A stretch of DNA of 64,000 nucleotides from Gymnopilus junonius. Lineage: Eukaryota; Basidiomycota; Agaricomycetes; Agaricales; Galerinaceae. Shown here in pieces: positions 1-11,799 of this stretch (within the stretch, counting starts at the first letter, position 1; every line of letters begins with the position of its first letter). Made by a program: the position numbers and the translations under genes. The DNA is taken from NCBI GenBank assembly GCA_015501075.1, contig JADNYJ010000132.1, positions 52,368 through 116,367 on the forward strand, written 5' to 3'. The notes under the pieces are model-generated. The model made no database searches. It had not been told where the DNA came from and saw nothing but the letters and a program-made list of their open reading frames with translations.

Positions 1-290
1 TGAATCCACTCCACGCAGTACACTCTTTTTCCTTGTGCGTCCTTCTTTCGTGATATCTTCCCCGGTATCGTCAGGATCCACACTCTCGAAAACACCTTCT
101 GTTACCAGTGACACGGAATCCAGATGGTTCCACCTTCGACCTACTATTAGCAATGACAGGAAGGTATGGTGATCATTACTTTTTGTCCAGATTTATGCGA
201 CAGATTTTGAACTCTTAGAAACGTGGACGTCGTTTTCGGATCGTGGACTGTTGGGTCAAAGGAGCGGTTGAACGGCGTCCTTGTTAGAAA
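1..290 (+). pseudogene. Relic 5' part of the convergent 242-residue gene (copy beside MYND copy A)
   Basis: This stretch aligns with 8085-8310, which holds the first exon and the start of exon 2 of the intact gene at 8119-9080. The shared part runs through the exon-1 end (frame reading ...SVTSDTESRWFHLRPTISNDRK), the donor gtatgg, and the acceptor ending in ctcttag followed by AAACGTG. At the position of the intact copy's start codon this copy reads GTG instead of ATG. Similarity is lost after about position 290, and a stop codon follows in the exon-2 frame. I read it as a truncated duplicate. It lies tail to tail with MYND copy A, as the intact copy does with copy B. Confidence 0.6.
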
Positions 291-1461
291 GGTAATCTCA
301 GAGGTACTAAAATCAGCCGTCTCATGCCAAGCCGGCTAGTAGTCATAAATGAGCAAAATAACGCATAAAAAAAATAAGCTTATATACATGATATTCATGT
401 GAGAAGTTCAGCGGTCGCAGAGGGTCATTATGAATCGACCAGTGAAACGTGGTGGTGCCTTGGACAGTGATATTGGTGCCGTTGTTGGCAGCAGGTATAA
501 GTTCGGAACGGTGAAATCCAAATTGTGGCAAGGGAGGGTCTTCTCCAGGAAGGAAAATCGACTGGTTGCTATCAGAGTTTTAGTTAGGGTGGCGAAGTTT
601 TACCTCAAAAGTATGAATAGTTACTTGGCACTCACTTTCGCCATGCACAAATTGATGATCGAATATACTTGAGTTCCTGTCGAAGTCGGCCGGTGACAAG
701 TTCTGTGGTGCCCTCCCATCGAACAAGAGAGGACACCTTACGCCTAAACCATTGCCGGACGGCGTTGCAATGATGGGGCTGGCAAGCGACAAAAGCGAAA
801 GGAATCCTACTCCATGCATTGCATCGAAGGGGGTGATCTAGCAAACTTTTTAAAGAGAGAAATCTGAATCTTTTATAAATGGCCAGAACGCTATCGGTTC
901 CGAAGGCGAAACCTCGTTAAATTGGCCGTTTCGTGAGGTCCGCTGGTATAGGGTGACGTGATCCAGGGGGAACTTGTGGTCAATATCAGCGTGGCTGATG
1001 AAGAACATGCGTTACGTGTCGACCTCCCGCGAAGCCAGAGAACCTAAGTATGCCATCGTAGCGGACGTTGATGTGATGTAGAATCGGTAGTGACACTGAT
1101 AAGAGAGGTCGTTTGGACGTCGTCGTCGTCTTGTAGTCGTCGATAATCACACTGATTCACACAGTCACGTTGTCCCAGGTACTCCAACAGCAAATTCTTG
1201 ACAAATTCATTACTAAAAATATTGACCCCAGTTTGACCCCAGTACGAGATTTCCGACTTCCATTTGAAATTCAAATACCTTGTAGATTTATTCACAGAGA
1301 TATTCGCGACACTTTCAAGTTGAACCATATATTACGAAAGTTAAGCGTCACACTTGGCATTTTTTAAAACACAACTAATTGACATTTGGCTCGGACTCTG
1401 CAAAGGTATTTTTTCTGGAGGGAGATCTCAGGTCTCGTGAATTTACAACGTATCATAGTAA
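291..1461. other. No gene recognised
   Basis: Only short overlapping frames on both strands are present. None has recognisable domains or a convincing intron pattern. The stretch lies between the relic at the window start and the 3' end of MYND copy A, where the intact duplicate has the rest of the 242-residue gene. Confidence 0.4.
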
Positions 1462-3706
1462 TTAAGTTCTACGTCCACGAAACCCGCCGGAAATCCAGCG
1501 GTTCACTGAAAAAAATAAAGCCATCGCACTTGGTTCGATCTTTGATAGCTGACTTCCCCAGGGATTTGGCCTAGGACCAAATTCCGATATCAGTTGGATA
1601 CCGGCGCCCTTGAAAAGTACAGACTCTAATTCAGCTTCCTCAAAATTGTAGGCCTTCGTAAATAAATCAGAACATAAATTTTAGACATAAACAATGGCAA
1701 GCATCGCCCACCGTAAATATGCTGGGGATTCCACGTAGCCATAGAGCGTGGTATGATCTCGTCCACGATTCTATGTCTGCAAGGCCACAAACGGAGTTGA
1801 AAGCGACAGCCAAGTCGGGACGTTCAAACTGGCTTCCTTGGTCATTAATATAGTTGTGGTAGGTTCTATTTGGCAAGTTGAAAATTAAAGACGGAATTAT
1901 GAGTAGGCTACACACGTTGCATAACTGTCAAAAATGACTTTTCGCCCAGTACGCGTACACTGCCTTTATTTAACGATCAATTCTCGAATACTCTTATCCA
2001 ACGAAATTTAAGAAGACGTACGAGCATATTTCCATTTCATTCATGATTGGATGCTCTCCAGTCAGCGTCAACAATGCCGGACCAATGAATGTCAACTGGA
2101 AATCGGGTTGAGTCACATTTAAGAGCGAAACAAATCTAGAAAATTAACCTTCAAAGTTTGCACTAAAGGAACGCGGTGCAAAATCTCTTCAAATACTTCA
2201 ATGTGCAACAATTCCAGACCTGCCGCTCCGAGTACCTTAAGTTCAGCACCAGTTAGTCCTATGTACAAAGCAGAAGTCGAATGCAGAGAACCCACATGGA
2301 TGTTCAGAACGTCCTTCTGTGTCCACGAGATATCACCGAGATTCATGATTTCCAGGGCCCATAGTATGGTCATTGGCATCGATAAAGTTTCACTGGCAGC
2401 GCGGACCAGTGCGTTCAAAAATGGATGTCCGTATGAAGAATAAGAGCTAAAAGCTTGGGCTAGATCAGATTGGTAATCGGACCAAGTGAGGTCTCGCAAC
2501 GACGACCAGGCGGGTAGAATTCGCCTCGGAACCCAACAAAATTCTCCGACGTTGGAACCTGGCTTCATAACCTGAGAGAATTTGGCATCCAGGGAGCAAA
2601 ATTTGTTCAGTTGACATTGCGAGATACCTGCGTACCCGTCTCGGCAAGGGCGATTCTGATGTATATGCTTAACGGCAGCCCAGTGTTCATCAGAGCAGTA
2701 GAAAGAGAGAGCGCAATCAGGACAGGGTTTCAATTTTGGATAAGGGGGGCCTTCGTTCCTCGATTGCGCCATGATACGGAAAATCATCTCAGAGAGACCA
2801 CTACCACAAGAATGAGCTCGTTTTCTTTTTGTTCACAAATCAGCAACGCACCATGCAAGGCAACGAGGTTCCCATCCCACTATATTGCGCTCAGCGCTGC
2901 GAAGTGGTCTCCCTAATTCTTCTTCCAATTTACTGGTGATGAATGTGGTGACATGGTCAAGGCATTCGTCCAGATCCTCGCCATTTGTCACAATGTAGGA
3001 CACCGGATCTTTGGCAACAAACGCAAATGGTCTCAAGATTTCGCGGCCGTAATTCTTTTCCACTGCTTTGTACGCTGAGCAGAATTTTCTGTGTAGGGAC
3101 AGCTGCGCCTATGGTGTGTAATATTTAGAAATCGAAAGAACAGACTATGGCAAAGCCTACATCAGCAAGTCGGCAATTTACTTTTTAGCTTTTCCGCTTT
3201 TTCGGCCAATTCCTCGAAAATTTAGTATGTCGTATGGTCAATAATGGCAAAGTTTCGCATCGTTTCATCTCCTGTGCCACGATTCGTGATACAGAGAATC
3301 GATTTCCTGGTCCTCTTCAGCTCTGGCCTTGCTGAACGTTTGGTACAAAGTCTGCGCTTTTCGGGAATCCGGGCCCGGATTCTGATGGCCAGCTTTTCGT
3401 CCCTTTTTTTACCTTTTTTAGCTTGTACAAGCGAAAAAAAGCTAATTGCCAAAGTACCGATGTACCTTCTGGCATTCTTGTACCATATTTTCAGTCATTT
3501 TTTCTTAAATGAGGTGTAGAAAACGTACCAGCATTGCAATACCAAACATGGAGACAGCCACACCTTGAAAGAGGATTTTGAGGGCTGCCTTCCGCTAGGC
3601 AAAAATAACACGCCTGCCCAAGGTTAGCAGTAACTGGGGGGGAGCGTCTTGGGTCCACATCAGAATCTTCAGAAGCATTAGGAGCATTAGCAGGGCGGGA
3701 AGACAT
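1462..3706 (-). CDS. MYND zinc-finger protein with Mss51-like C-terminal domain, copy A
   Basis: Predicted 501-residue protein from nine exons: 3529-3706, 3466-3476, 2852-3108, 2296-2800, 2149-2235, 2022-2095, 1916-1963, 1712-1865 and 1462-1653. All junctions keep frame. Near residues 30-75 there is a MYND finger (CYFC ... CGC ... YCNAEC ... HRKFC). A second Cys/His cluster (CPDC ... FYCSDEHW) lies near residue 190. The C-terminal third has the signature of the Mss51-like domain: LTFIGP, RPDLAVAFNS, and an FT-x-EE ... NPWG block, ending in RWISGG. Mss51 of yeast is a mitochondrial COX1 translation factor, but fungal paralogues of this type are numerous and mostly unstudied, so function is not assigned. 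Intron 2 is unusually long (357 nt) and contains a possible inserted element. Exon lengths 2-8 equal those of copy B exactly. Start chosen at the only ATG that opens the MYND frame. Confidence 0.75.
3172..3450. mobile_element. Possible MITE-like insertion in intron 2 of MYND copy A
   Basis: The matching intron is about 55 nt in copies B and E but 357 nt here. The extra DNA is bounded by imperfect inverted ends: GGCAATTTACTTTTTAGC at 3172 and, on the other strand from 3450, GGCAATTAGCTTTTTTTCGC. No clear target-site duplication was found and the insert encodes nothing recognisable. The donor and acceptor of the host intron are kept, so the host gene can still be spliced. Confidence 0.35.
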
Positions 3707-3799
3707 TTAGCTGAAAGCAAAGCGATAAACTTTTGACACAATATCATACGAACTTCGGAAGGAAACCGTGATTAATATGCGCCGATTGTATCTTGATCC

Positions 3800-4120
3800 G
3801 AAATCGAGAATGCGATCCGTCTGAAGGAGGACCTGTCGTTTCCGTATGATTCTATTGTCTTCTACTCCATGACGTTCTCACGAGAGTCCATACCATACAG
3901 CTGAAGGACTTCAAATGCCATATAATCGCCACAGTCCAGCATTGAGTCCATATGCCTGGAGGCATTGTTCGATAAATCAAGCAAAAGGACGTTATCGCAC
4001 AGGCAGATATCCAAATCAACTCTCGCCTTGCTCCTCCCCTATTTTTAGGTTTCACGTTTACAGTTCACTCTGGTTTTGTCAGTTTATGACCTGGTTCGTT
4101 CCAAGTTCGAAGTCAAAAGT
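3800..4120 (+). pseudogene. Relic of the divergent 203-residue gene (head-to-head with copy A)
   Basis: The plus strand here aligns with the minus-strand gene at 58352-59015. Matches include the segment reading KEDLSFPYDSIVFYS (compare QETSSPYDFAIFQS), then GCATTGTTCGATAAATCAAG and GCACAGGCAGATATCC. Stop codons and missing sequence break the frame. It is placed upstream of the MYND copy and points away from it, as at 58-59 kb. Confidence 0.5.
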
Positions 4121-4199
4121 TAATATAGCGTCAAATGAGTAAAGCAGGATTAAATATTGAAGGAGCAGTCAAGCAAGAGTCAATGGTCGGTCGAAGCGG

Positions 4200-6600
4200 G
4201 AGAGATCAGAGGTCACACCGCAAGTGACGGGGCGCGGGAATGTCCGGGGAGTTAGCTTGGCGAAAACCAAGGAGGGAGTCTTGACTTTATCCTACGCCCT
4301 TTGTACAGTTACTCAACGACACAGCTAGACATTGCTAAAAAGTGGTAACTCTCTGCTACTAAGCGCTTAAGCACTCGAGTCCGGCTACGGTATCAGCGCA
4401 CTCAGATTCAAACCGACGTACGTGAGTCAACTTGTTCACTGAATTAATCATTGAACCAAATCAACTCAGATTGAATGTGAACCACTTCAGACGAACCATG
4501 CTCTTTAGACATGTTTATCGACCCTAGGGGATGGCATAAGCCTAGCTTTATAAGCCACTGGCTCTAAAGATGATCAATGAACGCAGTAATATGATTTCTT
4601 AATATCAGCCGGAGCGGAATACATTCCCTAGGTCGGCCTGTTCTCTCTAAGTCCCGCTAGTGACATGCTCATCGTTTGTTACTCCTGAAGAACCATGCCT
4701 AAAGTCGTCCTGACACCGACTTCACACCCTATGCCTCAATTCGAATCTCAGACGACGCCGCGGACGACCAGTCACAAGCACGGCTATTAGAACGCTTCTA
4801 CCAACAACGCTAGTGCTGCTGAACGCTCCCCCTTGGAATCGCGATTTCAATTCTTCGGGTTTAGACAGTGATGGTAGTCAGGGTGGTCGACATGAAGCCT
4901 GAGATATGAGGTCATCCAGAGGTCTATCCCGATGAAGATGATCCCAGCAGGATGACCGACGGATTTTTGACTATCAAGATCAAGATTTTGATGCGGAAGG
5001 ATGGGTGTCTTTAGCTGGCAGAGCGGCGCATGTAAAGGAAGACGACGCCTACCGCCGCCCCCGCTATCTGTATCGTTGTTTCTCGCCGTTTCTTTGCTCC
5101 AATCAAGCAGCGGCGGAGGCGTACCTTCAATACCATCTCTTCTCCTCTATGCTTCGATGTACACAATCCTATCTTGTCTCTGCAGGCTTGTACTTCTTGT
5201 CCACCACCACCACCCACTGTCCCCATTATTCCACGAGTTCTTCTGACTACAACCATCGTCAAATGGCGCATAGGTATATCAGCAGGTGGCAGTGCAGCCA
5301 ACCCAAATTTTATTTGCAAGTTTTTGGACAATGAAGAACCTTCTCCGATGTGGACAACTCGAACAATGCCCATAAGCCACGGTTTTTAGTCGCTGAGCTC
5401 CTGGATCCCTGGCGTTACTATTGAAGTCGTCCCAAGTCGACCAAGATGAAACTCAGAAAGACGAACGTTCGGCGATCAAGATTTTGGCGATGGAGAACGG
5501 GTGTTATGAGCTGACCTTATACCCCATGTCAAAGAAGACGACCATGAACAGTCCCCTCGCTGGATGTACAGCTCCAGCTCATCTCCACGTCAGCCTCGTA
5601 TCACTCTCACCTACATCGTCGTTTTCACTCCCCTATTCCCTAATGTTCGGGTTCTCATCCAGCTCTCAGAACAATTCCACTCCCAATTTATGATCCCCAC
5701 CTTTACAACATCCCACAAAGTTTAGGGCTCCACAGGGGAATGTTTGAACGTCCATCCTCTAATTTTACATGGGATAAACGGGTGGCAGTGCCGTTAGGTG
5801 GCGGTGCAGGCCGCGCAATATCAACTACTACTTTCGAAATTTTGGATGGTACCCTTCTCCGATACGATGTATACAACATTCATAGACTACGAATACACCA
5901 CCAGCTCACTGTCTTGCAACTTCAACCTCAAGTGGCGGCGGAGTGTCACGTTCAGCATCGCCTTTAATTCTTTTCCCCACTATTTCTAAAGCTCGTCCAA
6001 TTCTCAGCGAACTTCTACTCCCAGTTCACTATTCTTTCCACCCTCTTCAACACCCCGCAAGGTCTAGGTTGACAACTGTACGCACATCGCTGACCCGCAG
6101 AAAGTGGTGATGCAGGCAGGTGGCGGTGCAGGCGGCGCAGTTTGCTTGCAATTTTGTCATCGACGATGAACCTTCTTCGATGTGGACACCATATGCAATA
6201 CGTATGGCCTACGGGTGCTGATGGGCGAGTCTTAACTCTTACCATTAATAATCCAACTCCAGGTCGAACTGCAGGAGAAACCCCGGTCCCTGCGATGTCT
6301 GCTGCAAACAGTGGTGCTGGTGGTACTTTGGGACTAGCACGAAAACGTAGGATTTGGATATGAGGGAGTGACGTGGATGAGGCGGAAGATTACTGGTATG
6401 ACCCTTTCAGAGTTGCCTTCACTTTCTCAATATCGATCTTGCGTGCATGCACAAAATGTAAAGCGCTGCTGCTAGCAATCAACTATTGAGGATGTGACGT
6501 CGATGAGCACTATTCTTTCAACTCTCACTCTCGCTCTCACTCTCATTCCCTCCCTATTATTTTCCTGAGCGTTGCAGAACACGAACAGCTTCCTAGTAGC
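4200..6600 (+). repeat. Repeat block 1 (GC-rich lead plus about 0.5-kb units)
   Basis: The block starts with a GC-rich lead (GGGGCGCGGGAATGTCCGGG near 4220) that recurs near 12105, 14760, 20015 and 27740. From about 5030 the sequence falls into repeated units. Each has a GTGGC(A/G)GTGC core (near 5284, 5781 and 6119), followed by a conserved stretch around GATGAACCTTCTCCGATGTGG. A second unit mark, GAAGACGAC..., occurs near 5037 and 5540. Short open frames inside (for example 5005-5334 and 5421-5693) are not conserved between units, so I do not call genes. Confidence 0.5.
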
Positions 6601-8084
6601 ATTCAGTTAGATATCCCCGCTACATCGTCATGTACTTCGTCAAGCTCATCAAAGAGGCCAACGAGCGTGCCCAAAAGTTCGGTCCGTAAATCACCGGCCC
6701 GATTACATCTGGACAGTGGACTCCGGAGATCTGTAATGAACTCCACTTTTCGCTCCCCTGATCTCTTCCCCTTGCACTTCTGATTGCTCCCGATTTTTTC
6801 ATTTTCTTATTTTCGTTCGCCATCAAGCTCTAGCGTCTTGTACAGAACTTGAATTGCAATGACCTGGACTCGTAAATTTTATTTAACCCAGCTAAGGCTT
6901 CCCCTTGTCCCCAATCGGCTGTTAGGAGTTCATCCAAATAAATAGAAGCCCTTGGAACCACCTGCGTGCAAGGCAATTGCCGAATGCCCTTGATCCGAAG
7001 TTTTTTCTGAAGGATCCACAGCCTGCCTAAAAGGGCGCTGCGGTGTTTTAGAACATAAATCGCCCCAGTACACGCAGCGCAACCCCATCATTACTTTCAC
7101 CACCATGTCGAGTCAGTCGGAAGACTCACTGCTTCAATAGTTCGCTTCCGGGTTTCGTAGTTTTCCCAGCCCTTGCCGATGTACCGGTACCTATTGGTAG
7201 CCCGCACACACTGGCAGCACGACCACGCTCGTCATTGAAGAGAAGTCAGCTCAAAGCTAAGAATGATGACAGTGTGGACTGTGTACATCGGGAAGGTGTG
7301 TCCGAACGAAAATTTCTGGCCCCGGTGATAAGGATGAAAAAGGTATCATGGCATATTGAGTGGCAAGTGACAAGTAACAAGTCGCATCTCTTTGATTTCT
7401 CTTAGGCTTTTCTATTTACAACTTCATATCTCGGCTTTCCCCACTTATATTAAGCGACATGCAAGCTTTTCAAATCGAATCCCGAGAAATGAATTGCGTA
7501 GCACTCCGAAATTATCGTCGTTTGGTCCGACGCGTGCCTACTTTCGTTTTCTGCCTGATAGTACAGTTCGTGGAGATCAAAGAGAACGGCCGATTTTATA
7601 AGCCGAAGTAGAGTCGGAGTGTGAATGTTGAGGAGCATCGCCGTTAATCAAAAAAAGCTGACACTCATCTCCTTAAGGTGATAAATTGGTCTCTTGCGAC
7701 TAAATGACCCCTACCCATTCTCATGCATGGGCTTGGTAACAGCGTTCAGTTCCCACCGTTGCGTGGAATTAGACGGGCCAGCAAGCCCCAGATCACATAC
7801 GATATCTTTTCAGCATTTCTTCAGCTTCAATTTCGGATGTATAGTAACTCTGGCGTTGAAATATGGAGGCACCAGAATGACAACATCGCTGAGTGTGATA
7901 TCGGGTAAATTCCTTATTCTAAAACACCCACTTCGGAGCTTGCCTTTCATTGCCTTATTATCGTTGGTACATTGCTCTGATCGCAGAGGTGTTGGCTCTG
8001 GGAGCGCCCTGAATATAAAAACGTCTCCCCTAGTAATCAATATACCCATATATTATATCCCCGACTCATTCTTCATTGCCCTTG
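6601..8084. other. No gene recognised
   Basis: No frame has recognisable domains. A 191-codon open frame at 7694-8269 is on the wrong frame relative to the conserved exon of the downstream gene and is treated as chance. Confidence 0.4.
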
Positions 8085-8118
8085 CATCCGCTCCACGACG
8101 TTCACTCTTTCTCCTTCA

Positions 8119-9080
8119 ATGGTCTATTCCGCGGACTATCAGGTGCCTATATTCTCGAAGACGCCTTCCGTTACCAGTGACACCAAATCAAGATGGTTCC
8201 ATCTTCGACCTACTATTAGCAATGACCGGAAGGTATGACAACGATCACCTCTTGCCTAGCTTTATGTGACAAATGTTAAACTTTTAGAAACGTGAACGCC
8301 GGCGCTCATCCTTGCCAAATTTCATCGTCCTTCCTCTTCCCACCCACCAACTCCATGTCGCTTTTGGGCTTACTCTGTAAGATCCATTTTGGTGTAATGT
8401 TCAGTTTATGTTTACCTCCTCCGCTTCTCTTCTCAGCCCTCCTCTTCAAACACTACCAAGGCGTTTCATTTCCAACGATCGATATCGACCCACACCGAGA
8501 CACACTCGAATGATCCTAATTGCCCTCGCCATGACTCGTGGGTTAAGGCGCCTTGGATATAAAGCCAGAATGTGGAAGCGGTCGCCTATTAATAAGAAGA
8601 AGTCAATCAGAGCATCCACTGCTGCGTCTAAGATGAAGCAATCTTCCCTCAAGAAATCCTCCCTCAAACAATCCTCCGTCAAGCAATCCTCCGCCAAGCA
8701 ATCTTTCGTTAAACATCCTCAACACAAACCGCCACCCCGCCCTCTTACAATCATTCAAAGCCATGGGAAGAAGAGAAGAAGGAAACGTTCAACGTGAGTC
8801 GCTTGTATTCTTAAGTATGAATATGAGTGACACTCCTGCTTCTTCTTGACACAGGATACCCGTTCACAAGTTCAAGGTCACTTTGCCTCTTCCTCAGAAT
8901 CATATGGCTCAGGGCACGCAACTGGCAGGACCTTCCGTTCAAGCGCAGGTCAACACGCCAGAGGGGTATACGGGAATAAGCCTAAATCTGATAGATCTTC
9001 GATGTAAGTCACTTGGTTGTTCTAACCTCGAACTTAAATTCACATTGTTAAAACCTTCAGGGGAATATCGAGCAAGATGA
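8119..9080 (+). CDS. Basic 242-residue protein of unknown function, convergent with MYND copy B
   Basis: Five exons (8119-8232, 8288-8376, 8437-8793, 8855-9003, 9061-9080) join with consistent phase and good GT-AG borders. Translation starts at ATG 8119 and ends at TGA 9080. No family is recognised. Residues about 70-185 are rich in Lys, Arg and Ser. They contain five copies of a 5-residue unit of the type KQSSV, encoded by a 15-bp tandem repeat at 8638-8714. There is no signal peptide or membrane segment; the high charge suggests a nuclear or nucleic-acid-binding protein, which is only inference. It lies tail to tail with the MYND gene, about 250 bp apart. Support for a real gene comes from the spliced frame and from conservation of the exon-1 frame and the intron-1 position in the duplicate at the window start. 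Confidence 0.5.
8638..8714 (+). repeat. 15-bp tandem repeat in coding sequence
   Basis: Five units of the type CAATCCTCC(G/C)TCAAG encode repeats of Lys-Gln-Ser-Ser-x. The units differ by point changes, and the length is always a multiple of three. Confidence 0.8.
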
Positions 9081-9326
9081 ATTCGGCACCGATGAATGAC
9101 GCTTTTTGCTTTATTGACGAACGAGAACCGGAACGATGTCAGAGCAGACAATATCAATCTATGTCATATGGATATGGACAACGTACATCAAGCCTGTACC
9201 GTAATGAACTATAAAGCTTTTAACGGCATATCAGCTCGTACCGTAGACAGTGTCTATTTCGTCGGACGTTATTCAATAACGCGATCAATTCTAGCGACCC
9301 TAAAAGTTCATGTAGATCTGTTCCTA

Positions 9327-11317
9327 TCACTTCCATCCCCCAGAGATCCAGCCGTTAAATTCATAGAATCGGGTAAGCGTTTTAGGTTCCATCTTTGAGA
9401 GAAGACTGCCCCATGGATTACGCCTAGGACTGAGCTCTGGATGAAAGGTAATACCAGCACCCTTGAATAGTATAGACTCTCTTATAGCTTCCGCCTCGTT
9501 GTAAGCCTTAGGAAATAACAATCGGCAAAAGAGTTGAGGCAAGAAACGCATTGCTTACCGTGAACAAACTAGGAATATGTTGTCGAAACATAGCATGGTA
9601 TGTTCTGGTCCAAGATGCGATATCACCCTTGCAACATACAGAGTTGAAGGCGATAGCTAGGTCGGGTTTGACAAAGCCGCTTCCTTGGTCAGCGATGTAT
9701 TCATGGTATGTCCTATATCGAAAATCAAATCAGGCATACAAATTATAACCCCTGAATAGGATGGCGTACTTTGGATGGTGGTCGTGAATCATCATCCGCC
9801 CATTGCTTTCACATTGACTGGATTTGAATAATAAATATCGCATCACCCAAAATATTATTCAAAGAGACATACGCGCAAATTTCGATCTCATTGATTATAG
9901 GATCTTCTCCAGTCAAATCGTCCAAGTCTGGTCCAACGAATGTCATCTGAGAACCTCTAGTTATATGAGTTGTAAAGGAGGAAATGAAGAGAAAGTACCA
10001 TCAAAGTTTTCACTAAAGGCAGACGATGCAAGATCTCCTCAAATATTTCGTCGTTCATGATTTCGACTTCCGCTGCGCCGATCACCTTGTATATCGCATT
10101 AATAATGATGAGAGAGGATTAAGGAGGACCTACATGGATATTGAGCACCTCCTTCATGGTCCATGAGTCATCATCACCGTTCAGAATTTCCAGGCCCCAT
10201 AAGATGGTCATAGGCATTGATAGGTTTTCACTGACTGCACGGAGTGCCGCCTCCAAGAAATCATGGCCTTTAGAAGAATGAGAGCTTAGTGTGTTAGCCA
10301 AGTCAGATAAATAATGGGTCCAGTCGCTATCTTGAAGAGAAGACCACGACGGCACAGTACGCTCCGGCACCCAATTGAATTCCCCGACGTTGGAGCCTGG
10401 TAATAAGATTTGGGAGCATCTCATGTCGTCAAAACATCGTCTATTCATCTCGCAATGTGAAAGATTTTCGCGACTGTATTTGGATGGTTCGTCTTGGTGC
10501 TTGGATTTCATAGACAGCCAGTGCAGATCGCAGCAGAAAAAAGAGAGCGCGCAACCAGGACATGGTTTTAAAACTGATGGAGAAGTATTCTGGTTTGCAA
10601 GTCTCGCTTCAATGCGAAAGATCGCATCCGATCGGCCACTGCGTAATTATCAAATTAGGCTCTGGTTTGTTGTCCCAATGTAGGAAGGCGTACCATGCAA
10701 GGCAATGCGGTTCCCAACCCAACACATTACACTCGTGATTGAGGAGTGTCCTCTGTAGTTCCTCCTCCAACTTATCCATGACGAGACACCCGACACTGTC
10801 GAGACATTCCTCCACCTCTTCCTCGTTTATGAAATGATGAGTGTATGGGTTTTTACGAACGAATGAGTACGGCTTCAGGAGGTCGGGTCCATATTTCCTC
10901 TCCACAGCCTGGTACGCGGTGCAAAACTCCTGGTGATCGGGCCACTGCGCCTGTACTTTAGTGTGAGGAAAGTAGTAAAAGAGTATATGTATGATAAAAT
11001 AATACCATCTGACACTCTGATTACCATTTGATTAGAATTTTGAACGCTCGATGAGATTTAAAAGGCTTACCTTGGTCACAAAACCAAAGGTGACGACATC
11101 CGCACTGTGAAAGGGAGTTTTCGGCACTTCTTCCACTTAAACAATAGAAGCAAGCTAGACCAAGATTAACAAGGATTGGTGGAACGCGTCTATGATCCAT
11201 GGAGCGTGAATCTGAAGAAGAATTTGAAGGAGCATTTGAAGAAGCATCTGAGGAAACATCTGAGTAGGCATCCGAGGAGGCCTCTGGAGGGGCATCTGAA
11301 GGAACATCCGAAGACAT
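9327..11317 (-). CDS. MYND zinc-finger protein with Mss51-like C-terminal domain, copy B
   Basis: Predicted 520-residue protein from nine exons: 11071-11317, 11006-11016, 10694-10950, 10134-10638, 9999-10085, 9873-9946, 9770-9817, 9559-9712 and 9327-9506. The N-terminus has an imperfect Ser/Asp/Ala repeat (SDVPSDAPPEASSDAYSD...) that is absent in copies A and E. The MYND finger follows (CFYC ... CGC ... FCDQEC ... HQEFC), then a second Cys/His cluster (CPGC ... FFCC ... HW). The C-terminal domain carries MTFVGP, KPDLAIAFNS, NPWG and GWISGG. Exon lengths 2-8 match copy A to the base, and exon 9 has the same length as in copy E. The gene is part of a duplicated block with copy A. It is convergent with the 242-residue gene, and a relic of the divergent gene lies upstream. 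Function is unknown; see copy A. Confidence 0.78.
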
Positions 11318-11489
11318 CTAGGAGAGTAGTGTAATACCAAGGAAGAGGAGGGATGCGAATACAAAATAGTCGAGCCAAAAAACATTGATGCGATCACGTT
11401 GGAATTTTCCTTCTTTACCCCCCTGACCGATTCAGACTCAGCGTGTTACTTCAGTTGGTTTTTTTTGTGATGCAGGACGCAAATTCACG

Positions 11490-11790
11490 CTGAAAAGGAT
11501 ACAATGTACTTTGTAGAAATGATTTGGGACCAAGAGACCTTGTCTTTACCATAGTACATATGATTCTGTCATTTTCTACTCCACGACCTTCTCACGAGGG
11601 AGGGGCTTTAAAAACGTATAATCGCCGAAATCCTCATGCGAAGATTCATTGTTCGATAAATCAAGCCAGAAAAACGTGTTCAGCTCATTCTGGCTTTGTC
11701 GTATTTATGACCCGGTGGATCTGTGCCCCACTGGTTCGTCTGCTAAGTGCTTGGTCGAGTTTCAGGAAGGCAATGATGTACCTTAGTGAA
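11490..11790 (+). pseudogene. Relic of the divergent 203-residue gene (head-to-head with copy B)
   Basis: The plus strand reads GTAGAAATGATTTGGGACCAAG, matching GTAGAAAGGATCCAGGACCAAG in the intact gene at 58352-59015. Matches continue with CATTGTTCGATAAATCAAGC and CTGGTTCGTCTGCTAAGTG. An in-frame stop follows the segment WDQETLSLP, so the copy is dead. It keeps the head-to-head position relative to the MYND gene. Confidence 0.55.
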
Positions 11791-11799
11791 ATAATTTAA

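Noticed and set aside
5001..5373. Overlapping frames on both strands
   Set aside because: They lie in a repeat unit whose other copies do not keep these frames open.
7694..8269. 191-codon open frame
   Set aside because: It runs through the conserved first exon of the 242-residue gene in a different frame and is not conserved in the duplicate at the window start.
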